This document shows positions 8,062-16,893 of a stretch of DNA of 64,000 bases, in pieces. The notes below the pieces were generated by a model. The model saw only the letters and a list, made by a program, of their open reading frames with translations, did no database searches and had not been told where the DNA came from. Position 1 is the first letter of the stretch. Every line of letters begins with the position of its first letter. Origin of the DNA: Paenibacillus dokdonensis (GTDB lineage: Bacteria > Bacillota > Bacilli > Paenibacillales > Paenibacillaceae); contig NZ_STGQ01000003.1 in assembly GCF_004916975.1 (NCBI RefSeq), positions 744,903 to 808,902 of the forward strand, written 5' to 3'. Made by a program: the position numbers and the translations under genes.

Positions 8062-9291
8062 CTAAAAATTAGGCTCGGATCGGGCTTGTTGTGATGCTCC
8101 ACGCGGAACTTTTCTTACCAGAACGAAATAAGCGAGCATTGCTGCAGTGCTCGTCGCTAAAATAATTACGCCTAGCGGAACGGCGGTGTTTTCACCTGCG
8201 ATACCAACCAGAGGAGCAACCACCGCACCTAGAAGAAAAGGTATGACACCCAACAGCGCGGCAGCACTTCCCGCCATATTGGCCTGTCTCTCCATTGCAA
8301 GCGGAAATGCTGCAGTTGATGTAATACCTATTGAACAAACAAAGAAAAACAGCGGTATGACCAAGGTGAAAAGTGGACCATGGACTACAGCTACCACCAA
8401 AACGACGATGCTTGCAAATAAGGCCACACATAGGCCAAATAGCAGAAATGCCTGTTCAGATATACGATGCGCCATCCGCCCCACTAATTGCGATCCTATA
8501 ATCAAGCTAATGCCATTCGATCCGAAAAGCAATGCGAAAACGGCCGGTGTGACGCCGTATATATTTTGATAGATAAAAGGCGTTCCTGAAACATAAGCAA
8601 AGACACCGGCGATCATAATTCCCTGTGCCAGCATGTAGCCGACAAACTGGCGATCGCGCAAGAGAAGCCCGTAGCTCCGCAATTGGTTTGCGAAGTTGGG
8701 TGTTTCGCGTCTTTCAGCTGGAAGAGTCTCCTTCAAACGCCATTTTGTCATCGCCAATAAGTAAATTCCCAGCAGGGCCAGTGCGATGAACACGCCAATC
8801 CATGTCGTGAACGAAAGAATGCCGCTGCCTGCAATCGGTGCAGCAAGTGGACCTAAATTACCCACGAGCAAAAGCAAAGAGAAAAATTTAGTGAGTTCGT
8901 GACCGCTGTAAAGGTCGCGGGCTATTGCCCGCGAGATAACGATTCCTGCGGAAGCGGCAAACCCTTGGGCAAATCGGAATAGTATGAGCAATCCAATATT
9001 TGGTGCGAATGCGCAAGCCAACGAGGAGATGATATATACGGCCATGGAAATCAGCAGAGGATTTCGCCTGCCATAGACATCGCTTAGCGAGCCCATAACG
9101 AGCTGACCTATGCCTAGTCCAAGCAAACAAGCCGTGAGGCTAAACTGGACGAGTGACGCGCTTGTATTCAAATTTTCTGCGATTTCAGGAAATGCCGGTA
9201 AATACATATCAATCGTAAATGGGCCTAACGTCGAAAATAAGCCCAACAACAAAGCCAAGCTAAAAACATTCCATTGATTATTTTTTCTCAT
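8062..9291 (-). CDS. Bcr/CflA-family MFS drug efflux transporter
   Basis: The 409-residue protein has 12 predicted membrane segments. Near residue 27 it has the signature FTIDMYLPAFPEIAENL, and near residue 70 the loop 2-3 motif GSLSDVYGRRNPLLIS, both typical of the Bcr/CflA subfamily of proton-driven exporters (bicyclomycin, chloramphenicol, sulfonamides in known members). Length is usual for the family. The gene is flanked on both sides by hairpin-plus-palindrome repeats (7753-7822 and 9389-9461), which may mark an acquired segment. The real substrate is unknown. Confidence 0.9.
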   Translation of the reverse strand: MRKNNQWNVFSLALLLGLFSTLGPFTIDMYLPAFPEIAENLNTSASLVQFSLTACLLGLGIGQLVMGSLSDVYGRRNPLLISMAVYIISSLACAFAPNIGLLILFRFAQGFAASAGIVISRAIARDLYSGHELTKFFSLLLLVGNLGPLAAPIAGSGILSFTTWIGVFIALALLGIYLLAMTKWRLKETLPAERRETPNFANQLRSYGLLLRDRQFVGYMLAQGIMIAGVFAYVSGTPFIYQNIYGVTPAVFALLFGSNGISLIIGSQLVGRMAHRISEQAFLLFGLCVALFASIVVLVVAVVHGPLFTLVIPLFFFVCSIGITSTAAFPLAMERQANMAGSAAALLGVIPFLLGAVVAPLVGIAGENTAVPLGVIILATSTAAMLAYFVLVRKVPRGASQQARSEPNF

Positions 9292-9388
9292 TATGAATTG
9301 AATCCCCGATTCTAGTATGGTTTCTATTATCTAAGTTTCATCCGCCGTCGGCAATGTACATAGTGTGAGCAGTTCTGCCCGTTAGTGT

Positions 9389-9422
9389 AACACGGCTGCT
9401 AATCGATGCCGGCAGCCGTGTT
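9389..9422 (+). terminator. Strong hairpin, terminator-like on the plus strand
   Basis: AACACGGCTGC (9389-9399) and GCAGCCGTGTT (9412-9422) form a perfect 11-bp stem with a 12-nt loop. A T-rich run follows on the plus strand. No plus-strand gene lies upstream, so its role may be as part of the repeated unit rather than as the end of a plus transcript. Confidence 0.5.
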
Positions 9423-9434
9423 TTAGTTTATTTA

Positions 9435-9461
9435 TTGAGCTATCGTTTCACGTTAGCTCAA
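9435..9461. repeat. Copy 2 of the hairpin-associated intergenic repeat
   Basis: TTGAGCTA (9435-9442) and TAGCTCAA (9454-9461) are perfect inverted arms around TCGTTTCACGT. The core matches copy 1 at 7796-7822 with one change, and both copies follow a GC-rich hairpin at nearly equal distance. Confidence 0.55.
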
Positions 9462-9523
9462 CCAGTTGTGCAAAGTAAACCTGAATCTCAAACATGGTGT
9501 TTTGTTTATTACTGATTGATTAC

Positions 9524-10231
9524 TCATACATGTGGCGTCGACCCAGGGACTCTCGAGTCTTTTCTACTGAAAAAGACGGCAAAATCCAAATACTTATACA
9601 TGCAGTCTACATCAAGAAATCCGGCTTCCTCCAACCATATGATTTGATCGTTTAGTTGGGCATTGAAATCCAGCTTTCTTCTTTCCACAGATGCTTCAAT
9701 GGCCTCACGGGAAAGACCACTGTCGTTAATATGCTCAAGCCAGCGTCGTCTGTAATACTCATCGGATGCAGGATGATTACCGGCCACTTGATCCGCATTA
9801 ACAAATATACCGCCTGGCAGCAGAGCTTGATGTATCGTAGCAAATAAATGCTGTTTTGCCATATGGGTGAGATGATGGATGGATAACGAAGAAATGACGA
9901 TGTCAAACGACTCGGTAAACGTATAGTTCGAATAATCTCCGACGATATACCGAATGCTTTCATTATGCTGGAATCGCTGACGTGCCCCCTCTAACATTTT
10001 GTCGCTAACATCCATGAGCGTAAGCTCTGCATTGGGGTATTTTTGCAGCACCATGCCTGAAAAAAGCCCGGTACCCGCCCCCAAGTCAAGAATTTTCGGT
10101 GAGGCAGCAGCACTTTCAACTAAGGATAGAGCCATTCCGTAGAAATCGTCGAAACAAGGGATCAGTTTTTTTCTTTGCTCGTCATATCCACTCGCGATGG
10201 CATCGAACAGCTTTTTGACGGATGAGTCCAT
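9524..10231 (-). CDS. Class I SAM-dependent methyltransferase
   Basis: The 235-residue protein has the nucleotide-binding motif ILDLGAGTGLFSG (motif I, near residue 46) and the acidic LTLMDVSDKML (motif II). FDIVISSLSIHHL and LLPGGIFVNAD provide motifs III and post-III. This is the UbiE/type-11 fold. No substrate-specific feature is seen. It is convergent with nothing and stands alone between the MFS gene and a small hypothetical. A role in resistance or secondary metabolism is possible but only inference. Confidence 0.85.
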   Translation of the reverse strand: MDSSVKKLFDAIASGYDEQRKKLIPCFDDFYGMALSLVESAAASPKILDLGAGTGLFSGMVLQKYPNAELTLMDVSDKMLEGARQRFQHNESIRYIVGDYSNYTFTESFDIVISSLSIHHLTHMAKQHLFATIHQALLPGGIFVNADQVAGNHPASDEYYRRRWLEHINDSGLSREAIEASVERRKLDFNAQLNDQIIWLEEAGFLDVDCMYKYLDFAVFFSRKDSRVPGSTPHV

Positions 10232-10484
10232 AACAACACCTCTTTTTCAACTATTGTAATGGGAAAGCATTTGTTGGTGAAATATATAAATCATATTGAA
10301 TTAATAGTTATTACCTATAATCACAAAACATAACTTACACAGAAAACGGGTACAGTACGTGGTTCTTTATATCCTGTACGCCGGACAGCAAAACTTCACT
10401 AATCTGCCTTTAGCTTAATGGCTGCAGTAAACCGATTAGCATTCATAGATCATCGAATCGGCCATTTCTTGTCCATTCCTGTGG

Positions 10485-10766
10485 CTAAATATCCCGAAGC
10501 AGCGAAGTATTCAACTCCGCTCTTCCCAGGTAACCGCTGCAGATGACAGGGCGGTTAATGATTTCATATATTTTTTTCAGATCCGTAATGTGCTCCTGGC
10601 TCCAAGTTTCAAACGATTCGAATTCCTCTTTAGAAATCTGGTGGAATTCCGGTGTGTCGGCGATCCCCGTTAAGACCTCATACGCGTAAATATCATCGCC
10701 AAACTTTCCTACAGATTGGTATCTACCTGTTTTTAGACGGATATAATCGGTGTATCTCAAGGTCAT
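10485..10766 (-). CDS. Hypothetical protein (93 aa)
   Basis: The frame from ATG 10766 encodes a soluble acidic protein beginning MTLRYTDYIRLKTGRYQSVG. A G-run lies directly before the start, giving tight spacing. Codon composition resembles neighbouring genes. No domain is recognised; the C-terminal half is helical and charged. It may be a small regulator or an immunity-type protein, but nothing in the sequence decides this. Confidence 0.55.
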   Translation of the reverse strand: MTLRYTDYIRLKTGRYQSVGKFGDDIYAYEVLTGIADTPEFHQISKEEFESFETWSQEHITDLKKIYEIINRPVICSGYLGRAELNTSLLRDI

Positions 10767-10871
10767 CCCCCCATATGTATCATGAATATCTTACAATTAT
10801 ACTAATCTGCCCTTAAATTAAGTACAACACAACCGCAGCCAATAAGGCTAAACACCTCCATAGTGGAACGC

Positions 10872-10902
10872 AAAAAAACTCCATCCCCTAAGGCATGGAG
10901 TT
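10872..10902 (-). terminator. Intrinsic terminator after dus
   Basis: AACTCCAT (10877-10884) and ATGGAGTT (10895-10902) form a perfect 8-bp stem. A run of T follows on the minus strand. It lies 49 bp after the stop of the Dus gene. Confidence 0.8.
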
Positions 10903-10950
10903 ACTTCGCATTATCACACTAATTGAAGCGCAATTGAAGTAAGACATCAT

Positions 10951-11934
10951 TTAACGGTCTCTGCCCTCATCCATATGCCCCGCAAATTCGTCCAGAAGCG
11001 TGCGTACTTCATCGGTAGACGCCGTGCTCATCAACTGATTTCTTAGTTCGCTTGCCCCTCTAAACCCTTTGACATAAATCTTGAAAAAGCGATGCAGAGC
11101 TTTGAATGGACGGGTCTCTGATTCCTGGGAATACTGATCATGCAGATCCAGCTGTAATCTTAAAAGATCAAGGTATTCGGTACTGCTATGTTCCCTCGGC
11201 TCTTTTTCAAAGGCAAAAGGATTTTTAAAAATACCACGCCCGATCATGATCCCATCCACGCCATATTGTTCAGCTAGCTTCAAGCCGGCTTGACGGTCAA
11301 GAATATCCCCATTAATCGTGAGCAGCGTATGTGGCGCCACACGATCCCGAAGTTTCTTAATTTCAGGAATCAGTTCCCAATGCGCATCGACTAGGCTCAT
11401 TTCATCTCTTGTACGCAAATGGATCGAAAGATTAGCTATGTCCTGCTTCAATATATGTGTCAACCAATCCTGCCATTCATCAACCTTGGTGAAACCAAGT
11501 CTGGTCTTCACACTGACAGGCAATCCTCCTGCCTTTGCCGCTTGGATGATTTCAGCTGCAACCTCTGGGCGGAGAATTAAGCCGCTTCCCTTCCCGTTGG
11601 ATGCCACATTATGAACAGGACAACCCATATTGATATCGATCCCTTTATATCCGAGCTTCGCCATATCGATACTCATTTTTCGAAAATACTCAGGCTTATC
11701 GCCCCATATATGCGCAACCATGGGTTGTTCATCCTCGGTAAATAATAAACGGCCGCGCACACTATGATTTCCTTCCGGATGGCAATAGCTCTCCGTATTC
11801 GCAAACTCTGTAAAAAACACATCCGGTCTTCCTGCTTTACTCACGACATGACGAAAAACAACATGCGTCACATCCTCCATGGGTGCAAGTACAAAAAAAG
11901 GCCGGGGTAAATCAAGCCAAAAATTATGGTTCAC
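10951..11934 (-). CDS. dus: tRNA-dihydrouridine synthase
   Basis: This FMN-dependent enzyme reduces specific uridines in the tRNA D-loop. The 327-residue protein has the family start PFFVLAPMEDVTHVVFR and the catalytic-cysteine motif GIDINMGCPVHNV with Cys near residue 105. It also has SVKTRLGF, LTINGDI and DGIMIGRGIFKNPF for FMN binding. The C-terminal helical domain (FKALHRFFKIYVKGF) binds tRNA. It is a single-gene unit ending at the hairpin 10872-10902. Which Dus subclass it is cannot be set firmly from sequence reading. Confidence 0.93.
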   Translation of the reverse strand: MNHNFWLDLPRPFFVLAPMEDVTHVVFRHVVSKAGRPDVFFTEFANTESYCHPEGNHSVRGRLLFTEDEQPMVAHIWGDKPEYFRKMSIDMAKLGYKGIDINMGCPVHNVASNGKGSGLILRPEVAAEIIQAAKAGGLPVSVKTRLGFTKVDEWQDWLTHILKQDIANLSIHLRTRDEMSLVDAHWELIPEIKKLRDRVAPHTLLTINGDILDRQAGLKLAEQYGVDGIMIGRGIFKNPFAFEKEPREHSSTEYLDLLRLQLDLHDQYSQESETRPFKALHRFFKIYVKGFRGASELRNQLMSTASTDEVRTLLDEFAGHMDEGRDR

Positions 11935-11990
11935 GTCAAACTCAAATCCTTTCGTATAGATACAGCTTCGAAAGTTGACCCAAATAAGTG

Positions 11991-12026
11991 AAAGAACGAA
12001 ATCCCCAATTAGAAATTCGTTCTTTT
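11991..12026. terminator. Hairpin between dus and the truncated marR
   Basis: AAAGAACGAA (11991-12000) and TTCGTTCTTT (12016-12025) form a perfect 10-bp stem with a 15-nt loop. The plus side continues into TATATTATAC. It may end minus-strand transcription from the MarR gene. The rest of 11935-12199 holds nothing I can identify. Confidence 0.45.
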
Positions 12027-12199
12027 ATATTATACTAATTCCAACCAAGCTACGCCACATGCACCGTAGCAGGAACATATGGGCGTTGTTTGGACACCCC
12101 CCCTGATTATCCTCCCAATGTAAAAAAGCAGCCAATCTGCCAGATTATCTGCCTGTGTTAAAGTCTAGAATTGTTGGTGGCAAACGGATATAATGGTCA

Positions 12200-12526
12200 T
12201 TATTTATTTCCTAAAATGGGGTGCATGCGTGGGTACAGCTGACTTCCATCTTTCTCATCATGATACCGGGACACAAATTTTGACTGAACCAGACGATCAA
12301 GCATTACCGTAATAGCACTGGGGGTAACATCCATTTTTTTCGCCAAAGATGAAATACTGCATGGTTCTTTTTCTTGGATTGCACCAAGCAAATAGTATTG
12401 GGACGGTGTGACACCTACATCCAGCTGACCTATAAGTTGATCGAGTTCGCTAAGCACTTTTCGTCTAAACAGATCACTGGCACTGTGATAGCGCTGAATA
12501 AGGGAACCAAAGTCAATCTTTCTCAA
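12200..12526 (-). pseudogene. MarR-family regulator, C-terminally truncated
   Basis: The N-terminal 85 residues match a MarR winged helix: SQYYLLGAIQEKEPCSISSL, then AKKMDVTPSAITVMLDRLVQ. The frame ends at 108 residues instead of the usual 140-150. The wing motif is replaced after HDEKDG by an unrelated tail, and the C-terminal dimerisation helices are missing. No other frame downstream restores them, so this looks like a deletion rather than a simple frameshift. It may be non-functional. Confidence 0.65.
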
Positions 12527-12605
12527 TACGTTACTGTGCGCAAATTACATCACTTGTCTATTACTGCATGGCAGACGAAGCTGGCCAGATGTATCATACT
12601 CATGT

Positions 12606-12749
12606 TTACATCGTGTGTTCTAGCGCCGTTCGTTTCAGCACTTTGAAAAACAAGTTCCCCGAAGCAAATCTCGAAATAACCAAAGGAACAATGAACAGAA
12701 TCGTGATTACATTGCTAAGAGCGGTAAATGGGAAAACGATAAAAAGCAT
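12606..12749 (-). CDS. Small membrane-protein frame, possibly a remnant
   Basis: A 47-codon minus frame encodes a hydrophobic peptide, MLFIVFPFTALSNVITILFI and onward, with a basic C-terminal tail. It sits 80 bp upstream of the truncated MarR gene in the same direction. There is no clear RBS and protein-like sequence extends a few codons upstream of the ATG. It is probably the end of a decayed membrane protein. The remainder of 12527-12874 shows only the RBS of the sigma-factor gene. Confidence 0.25.
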   Translation of the reverse strand: MLFIVFPFTALSNVITILFIVPLVISRFASGNLFFKVLKRTALEHTM

Positions 12750-12874
12750 GGCACTATAATCCCAGGCACAGCAATATCCAAATATTAAAGACGAATAAGT
12801 GGCTTACTAAATGGAGACGATCGGTTCTGTGGAGTGAGTGAAAAAGGTATTTCGCCCGTCAAAAGGAGGCCAAG

Positions 12875-13831
12875 ATGAACGAAACAGCAATAGAGCTTCA
12901 GTTATTTGAGAACTTAAAGCCTGAGTTAACATCGTTCTGTTACAGAATGCTAGGATCCATCGATGACGCAGACGATGCTGTTCAGGAAACCTTTATTCGT
13001 GTTTGGCAAAGTTGGCATTCATTCAGGCTGGAGTCCTCATTCAAAACTTGGGTTTATCGTATTGCATCAAACTTATGCCTGGACAAACTAAGACAAGCCA
13101 AGCGCCGTTCGCGTCCCGTTGACCTATCCGACCCAGCGGTACCTACCGTCGAACTCTGCGAAAAGTTTCCCGAGTCAGCTTGGATTTGGCCTGCCCCTGA
13201 TTTCTCGGCGAGTCCGGAAGATATTTTCATTCGCAAAGATACCCTTGAACTCTGTTTTATTACACTCTTACAGATCTTCCCCCCCCGTCAACGTGCGGTT
13301 CTTATTTTGAAGGATGTATTCGAATGGTCCTCCAAACAGATCGCTGAAACTTTAGGAATATCGCCGGCAGCGGTTAACAGCGCTCTACAAAGAGCCAGAG
13401 AAACGATGGACCGAGCGAAACTTCATTCTAACGAGTTTAGTATGATGGATGTCGAACCTGATCGTGAGTTGCTTGCACGGTATGTGGAAGCCTTCGAACA
13501 ATTTGATATCAATGCGTTGGTAGCGTTGTTTCATGAGGAAGGCCGTCTGTCAATGCCGCCTTTCCCAATGTGGGTACGCGGCAAAGACGATTTGTTCAAG
13601 TTTTTTGCGCTTACACGCTGGCATTGTGAGGGATCCCGTTTTTTGCCAATTATGGCGAATGGGGGTTATCCTGCTTTCGCACAGTATGTGCCAAGCGGTG
13701 AGGACTCCTACTTGGCACCCTGGGGTATTCACATGATTGAAATAAAGGACAAGCAAATATACCACGTCCAAAATTTCATTAACTCAAAATTATTTTCCCG
13801 ATTTGGGCTTCCTGCACAAATACACCGATGA
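12875..13831 (+). CDS. ECF-type sigma factor with C-terminal SnoaL-like domain
   Basis: The 318-residue protein has sigma region 2 (about 20-85: RMLGSIDDADDAVQETFIRV, then WKTWVYRIASNLCLDKLR-type sequence). Region 4 follows (about 140-190: PPRQRAVLILKDVFEWSSKQ, IAETLGISPAAVNSALQRAR). It then continues into a 120-residue NTF2/SnoaL-like domain (from about 205: LLARYVEAFEQFDINALVAL). This is the layout of SigG/SigJ-like ECF groups in which the extra domain replaces an anti-sigma factor. AAAGGAGG lies 8 nt before the ATG. The reductase gene 75 bp downstream may be a target. Confidence 0.88.
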   Translation: MNETAIELQLFENLKPELTSFCYRMLGSIDDADDAVQETFIRVWQSWHSFRLESSFKTWVYRIASNLCLDKLRQAKRRSRPVDLSDPAVPTVELCEKFPESAWIWPAPDFSASPEDIFIRKDTLELCFITLLQIFPPRQRAVLILKDVFEWSSKQIAETLGISPAAVNSALQRARETMDRAKLHSNEFSMMDVEPDRELLARYVEAFEQFDINALVALFHEEGRLSMPPFPMWVRGKDDLFKFFALTRWHCEGSRFLPIMANGGYPAFAQYVPSGEDSYLAPWGIHMIEIKDKQIYHVQNFINSKLFSRFGLPAQIHR

Positions 13832-13906
13832 ATATCGTAAACTAATTTCGTCTAAATAAATGAGAAACAAAATTACGATTATCAAAGATAGAAAGGAAGA
13901 TAGTTC

Positions 13907-14494
13907 ATGCGTAAAATCATTCTATTCATTCACAGTTCGATTAATGGAGTTGTCACTGGCGACCCAAGCGAGGACAAAACCAACTGGGCAGTCTGGAGAA
14001 ATAGCGCTGGCATTGAGGAAGGTTCTCAGTATCTATTAAATATTTTCGAGACAGCTGATACCATTTTACTTGGCCGCGGAACCTACGAAGACCTCTCTAG
14101 AAAGTGGCCGAATACTCGAGGTTCAAGCCTGGGTGATAAGATAAACAACGCCCACAAACTAGTTGTAACGGGCGCCCTCCCGCTCGACAAGCTAAAATGG
14201 GGAGAATTTGAAGCTCCAAAAAAATTGACCGGCAGTAATATAGAAGAGCAAATTAAGAACCTAAAAAATGGTGACGGTGGCGACATTGTTATTTTCGGTA
14301 GTCCAACGCTCGTGCGATCACTGGCAAACGCAAATCTTATTGACGAATATCAGATAATCATGCACCCTGTTGTGGTCAAAGTAGGTGAGCATTTGTTTGA
14401 CAATCTTAATGAGCAGAAGGAATTCCGTCTCGTGGACGTCAAAACACTAAAGGTTGGTTCCCTCTTGGTAACCTACAGACCCTCTATAGCCTAG
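13907..14494 (+). CDS. Dihydrofolate reductase-like (RibD C-terminal family) protein
   Basis: The 195-residue protein begins MRKIILFIHSSINGVVTGDP and has the ILLGRGTYEDLS and DIVIFGSPTLVRSLANANLI motifs of the RibD_C/DHFR fold, which bind NAD(P)H. Proteins of this family (YyaP/YwjB-like) are common in Bacillota but lack a defined substrate. The RBS is GAAAGGAAG. It is followed by a perfect terminator at 14613-14648 and lies just downstream of the ECF sigma gene in the same direction. Confidence 0.85.
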   Translation: MRKIILFIHSSINGVVTGDPSEDKTNWAVWRNSAGIEEGSQYLLNIFETADTILLGRGTYEDLSRKWPNTRGSSLGDKINNAHKLVVTGALPLDKLKWGEFEAPKKLTGSNIEEQIKNLKNGDGGDIVIFGSPTLVRSLANANLIDEYQIIMHPVVVKVGEHLFDNLNEQKEFRLVDVKTLKVGSLLVTYRPSIA

Positions 14495-14612
14495 CTCAAC
14501 CCGGCAGATCATTACTGTCAACACAAACAGTTACCCAGTTGATAATGTGCAATGGACCGTCAACCGATACTATAATTGATTCAACACAGTAGTTCCATAC
14601 GTCCCAAGAATG

Positions 14613-14648
14613 AAAAGACAGTTAAGCTTGAACGCCTAACTGTCTTTT
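14613..14648. terminator. Bidirectional intrinsic terminator
   Basis: AAAAGACAGTTA (14613-14624) and TAACTGTCTTTT (14637-14648) form a perfect 12-bp stem with a 12-nt loop. It lies between the convergent reductase and RlmD genes. Confidence 0.85.
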
Positions 14649-14759
14649 CATTAGTTGAACCAATTCTTACTGCAAATCCACCAGGTAAGCATATCGTGTT
14701 CGTTTTTAGTAAGGTTGGTGTAGGTGAGGGGAGTCGACCCCTTCCAGACCAATCACGAT

Positions 14760-16301
14760 TTATGAAATTGCCATCACCAGTAGAGCCACTGACTCCACAT
14801 GAACCGTATGCGGGAACATATCCACCGGCGTTACTTCCACCGTCCGGTACCCGCCATCCTCAAGCACGCGCAAATCCCGCGCCAACGTAGATGGATTACA
14901 GCTCACATATACCACCCGCTCCGGCTTCATCTCTAGAATCGTCTCCAGCAGCTTCGGATCGCAGCCTTTGCGCGGCGGGTCGACGACGATCACGTCAGCT
15001 TCTATGCCCTGCTCTTTCCAGGCGGGGATGACATCCTCGGACGCCCCGACCTCGAACGTAACGTTATTCATTCCGTTCAGTTCCGCGTTACGGCGTGCAT
15101 CTTCAATGGCTTCCGGAACAATTTCAACACCGTACACTTTACCAGCATGCTGGGCCAGGAAAAGCGAAATCGTACCAATACCACAGTACGCATCGATAAC
15201 CTTCTCTTTCCCGGTCAACTGTGCATACTCAACCGTCTTCCCGTAAAGTACCTCGGTCTGCGCCGAGTTCACTTGATAGAACGAACGCGCTGATATAGCG
15301 AATTTCACGTCGCCGATATAGTCATAAATGACTTCTTGTCCCCACAGGACACGAGTAGTATCGCCGAAGATGACGTTGGTCTGTTTCGTGTTCACGTTCT
15401 GGCAGATGCTGACGACGGACGGCAGTTGGGCCCGGATCTCTTGAACCCATTCATCCGCGTGCGGGATCTTGTTGCCGTTAGTGACCAGGACGATCATCAT
15501 CTCGCCAGTACGGAAGGCGACCTTCACGACGACGTGGCGCAGCAGGCCTTGGCCACTCTCCTCGTCGTAAGCAGTGATGCCGAGCTTGCGGCCGATGGCC
15601 TTCACGCGGGCAACGACCTCGTCGTTGCTCTCATGCTGGATGAGGCAGGCTTCCATGTCGATGATGCGGTGGCTGCCGCGGGCGTAGAAGCCGCCGACCA
15701 GGCCGCCTTCGGTGACGCCCATCGGCACCTGCGCCTTGTTGCGGTAGCGCCATGGCTCGTTCATGCCCATTGTGGCATGAACCTGAATGCCTTCGCTTCC
15801 AGGCACCGTACCCTCTGTACCCATAGCCTCCGTATCCACATGCTCTCCATCGATAGAAGCAGCACCATCACGACGCACTACCGGCTCCCCGCTCACCTGC
15901 AGCTTCCCGATGCGCACCAGGTTGTCCACGACAAGCTGACGCTTCCAGGACAGCTGGGCCGTATAGTCCATATGCTGCAGCTGGCAGCCGCCGCATTGGT
16001 CGTAGATCGGGCAGGGCGCGGCTATGCGATCTGGGCTGGCTTCGACCAGCTCCAGCAGCTTGGCATAACCATACTGCTTCTTGGTCTTCAGTACCTTCAC
16101 GCGCACCTTCTCGCCGGGAAGGGCTCCGGCCACGAACAGTGTATATCCATCTGCACGTCCTACGCCTTCCCCGTCATGATTCATCCCGATAATATCGATT
16201 ACGGCTTCGTCGTTCTTCGCCACTGGCAGTCCGGTGATTGGCGCAGGGGTGCTGCGGCGGCCGGAGTTCCGGCGGCTTTGTCGCTTATTCATGCTGCTCA
16301 T
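14760..16301 (-). CDS. rlmD: 23S rRNA (uracil-5-)-methyltransferase, RlmD/RlmCD type
   Basis: The 513-residue enzyme uses SAM to methylate uracil C5 in 23S rRNA. It has an N-terminal TRAM domain (about 31-88) and cysteines C97, C103, C106 and C219 arranged as the [4Fe-4S] site of this family (CGGCQLQH). It also has the SAM motif VIDAYCGIGTISLFLA (about 368-383), DPPRKG and the nucleophile motif VSCNPSTLARDL with C468. Residues about 138-175 (acidic and Gly-rich) interrupt the usual spacing between the Fe-S part and the central domain and look like a species-specific insert. It is the family neighbour of DgkB, as in other Bacillota. Confidence 0.93.
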   Translation of the reverse strand: MSSMNKRQSRRNSGRRSTPAPITGLPVAKNDEAVIDIIGMNHDGEGVGRADGYTLFVAGALPGEKVRVKVLKTKKQYGYAKLLELVEASPDRIAAPCPIYDQCGGCQLQHMDYTAQLSWKRQLVVDNLVRIGKLQVSGEPVVRRDGAASIDGEHVDTEAMGTEGTVPGSEGIQVHATMGMNEPWRYRNKAQVPMGVTEGGLVGGFYARGSHRIIDMEACLIQHESNDEVVARVKAIGRKLGITAYDEESGQGLLRHVVVKVAFRTGEMMIVLVTNGNKIPHADEWVQEIRAQLPSVVSICQNVNTKQTNVIFGDTTRVLWGQEVIYDYIGDVKFAISARSFYQVNSAQTEVLYGKTVEYAQLTGKEKVIDAYCGIGTISLFLAQHAGKVYGVEIVPEAIEDARRNAELNGMNNVTFEVGASEDVIPAWKEQGIEADVIVVDPPRKGCDPKLLETILEMKPERVVYVSCNPSTLARDLRVLEDGGYRTVEVTPVDMFPHTVHVESVALLVMAIS

Positions 16302-16893
16302 GTCACTTCTTTCCTCATATATTTCAAGTAATTCGTGGTCTCTGCTCTTCTCGCTGAATTCTATGCTTCAACATCGTTTCAATCTATATACGAACCCTAT
16401 GAGCCCATAATTCCAAAGCTCTCCAAGGTCAATTTATAATCGTTGATTTATAACAGATAATCTCCTACGATCCCACTTATCTGCCCTTTAGAACATTCTA
16501 CTTTTGACATCTTTCATGCAGCACTAACATCGCCATCCTGCGAAAGAGGTCATTTCACGCAAATTCACGTAGTTTCAATCCGAAACACGTCGTTTCCTAC
16601 CTGCTTCATTTCTCAAGGGAATTAGGTCCCCTCTACACAAAATCATCTCTTATAACTCTTCCAGATACCTTCTCACGCTGGAGCCATCTCTGCATCCATC
16701 CTATTATACCAGACATCGCCCCAACGCAAAAAAAGATCAAGATGCCCGCTCCCACCCTTGATTCCGATGAACAGCTTCTGGACATCTTAACCTACGTGAA
16801 CTTCTGGTATGTACCGGTTAACGGCCGCGTGGGCCGTCTTCCAAATCGCATCACACTTATACTCACATCTACCTCATCGAAACTTCCATCCAC
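16302..16893. other. 592-bp intergenic region between dgkB and rlmD
   Basis: No gene is convincing here. It contains the likely terminator of dgkB (16728-16788) and the promoter zone of rlmD. A short plus frame around 16744-16918 shows no family resemblance and overlaps the terminator. Confidence 0.5.
16728..16788 (-). terminator. Likely terminator of dgkB
   Basis: On the minus strand AAGATGTCC pairs with GGGCATCTT (one G-U) across a 32-nt loop that can fold further. GATC and seven T follow. It lies about 105 bp after the dgkB stop. Confidence 0.5.

Noticed and set aside
15336..16331. 331-codon plus-strand open frame across rlmD
   Set aside because: It is antisense to a well-supported methyltransferase gene, has no RBS and shows no family resemblance; a GC-rich shadow frame.
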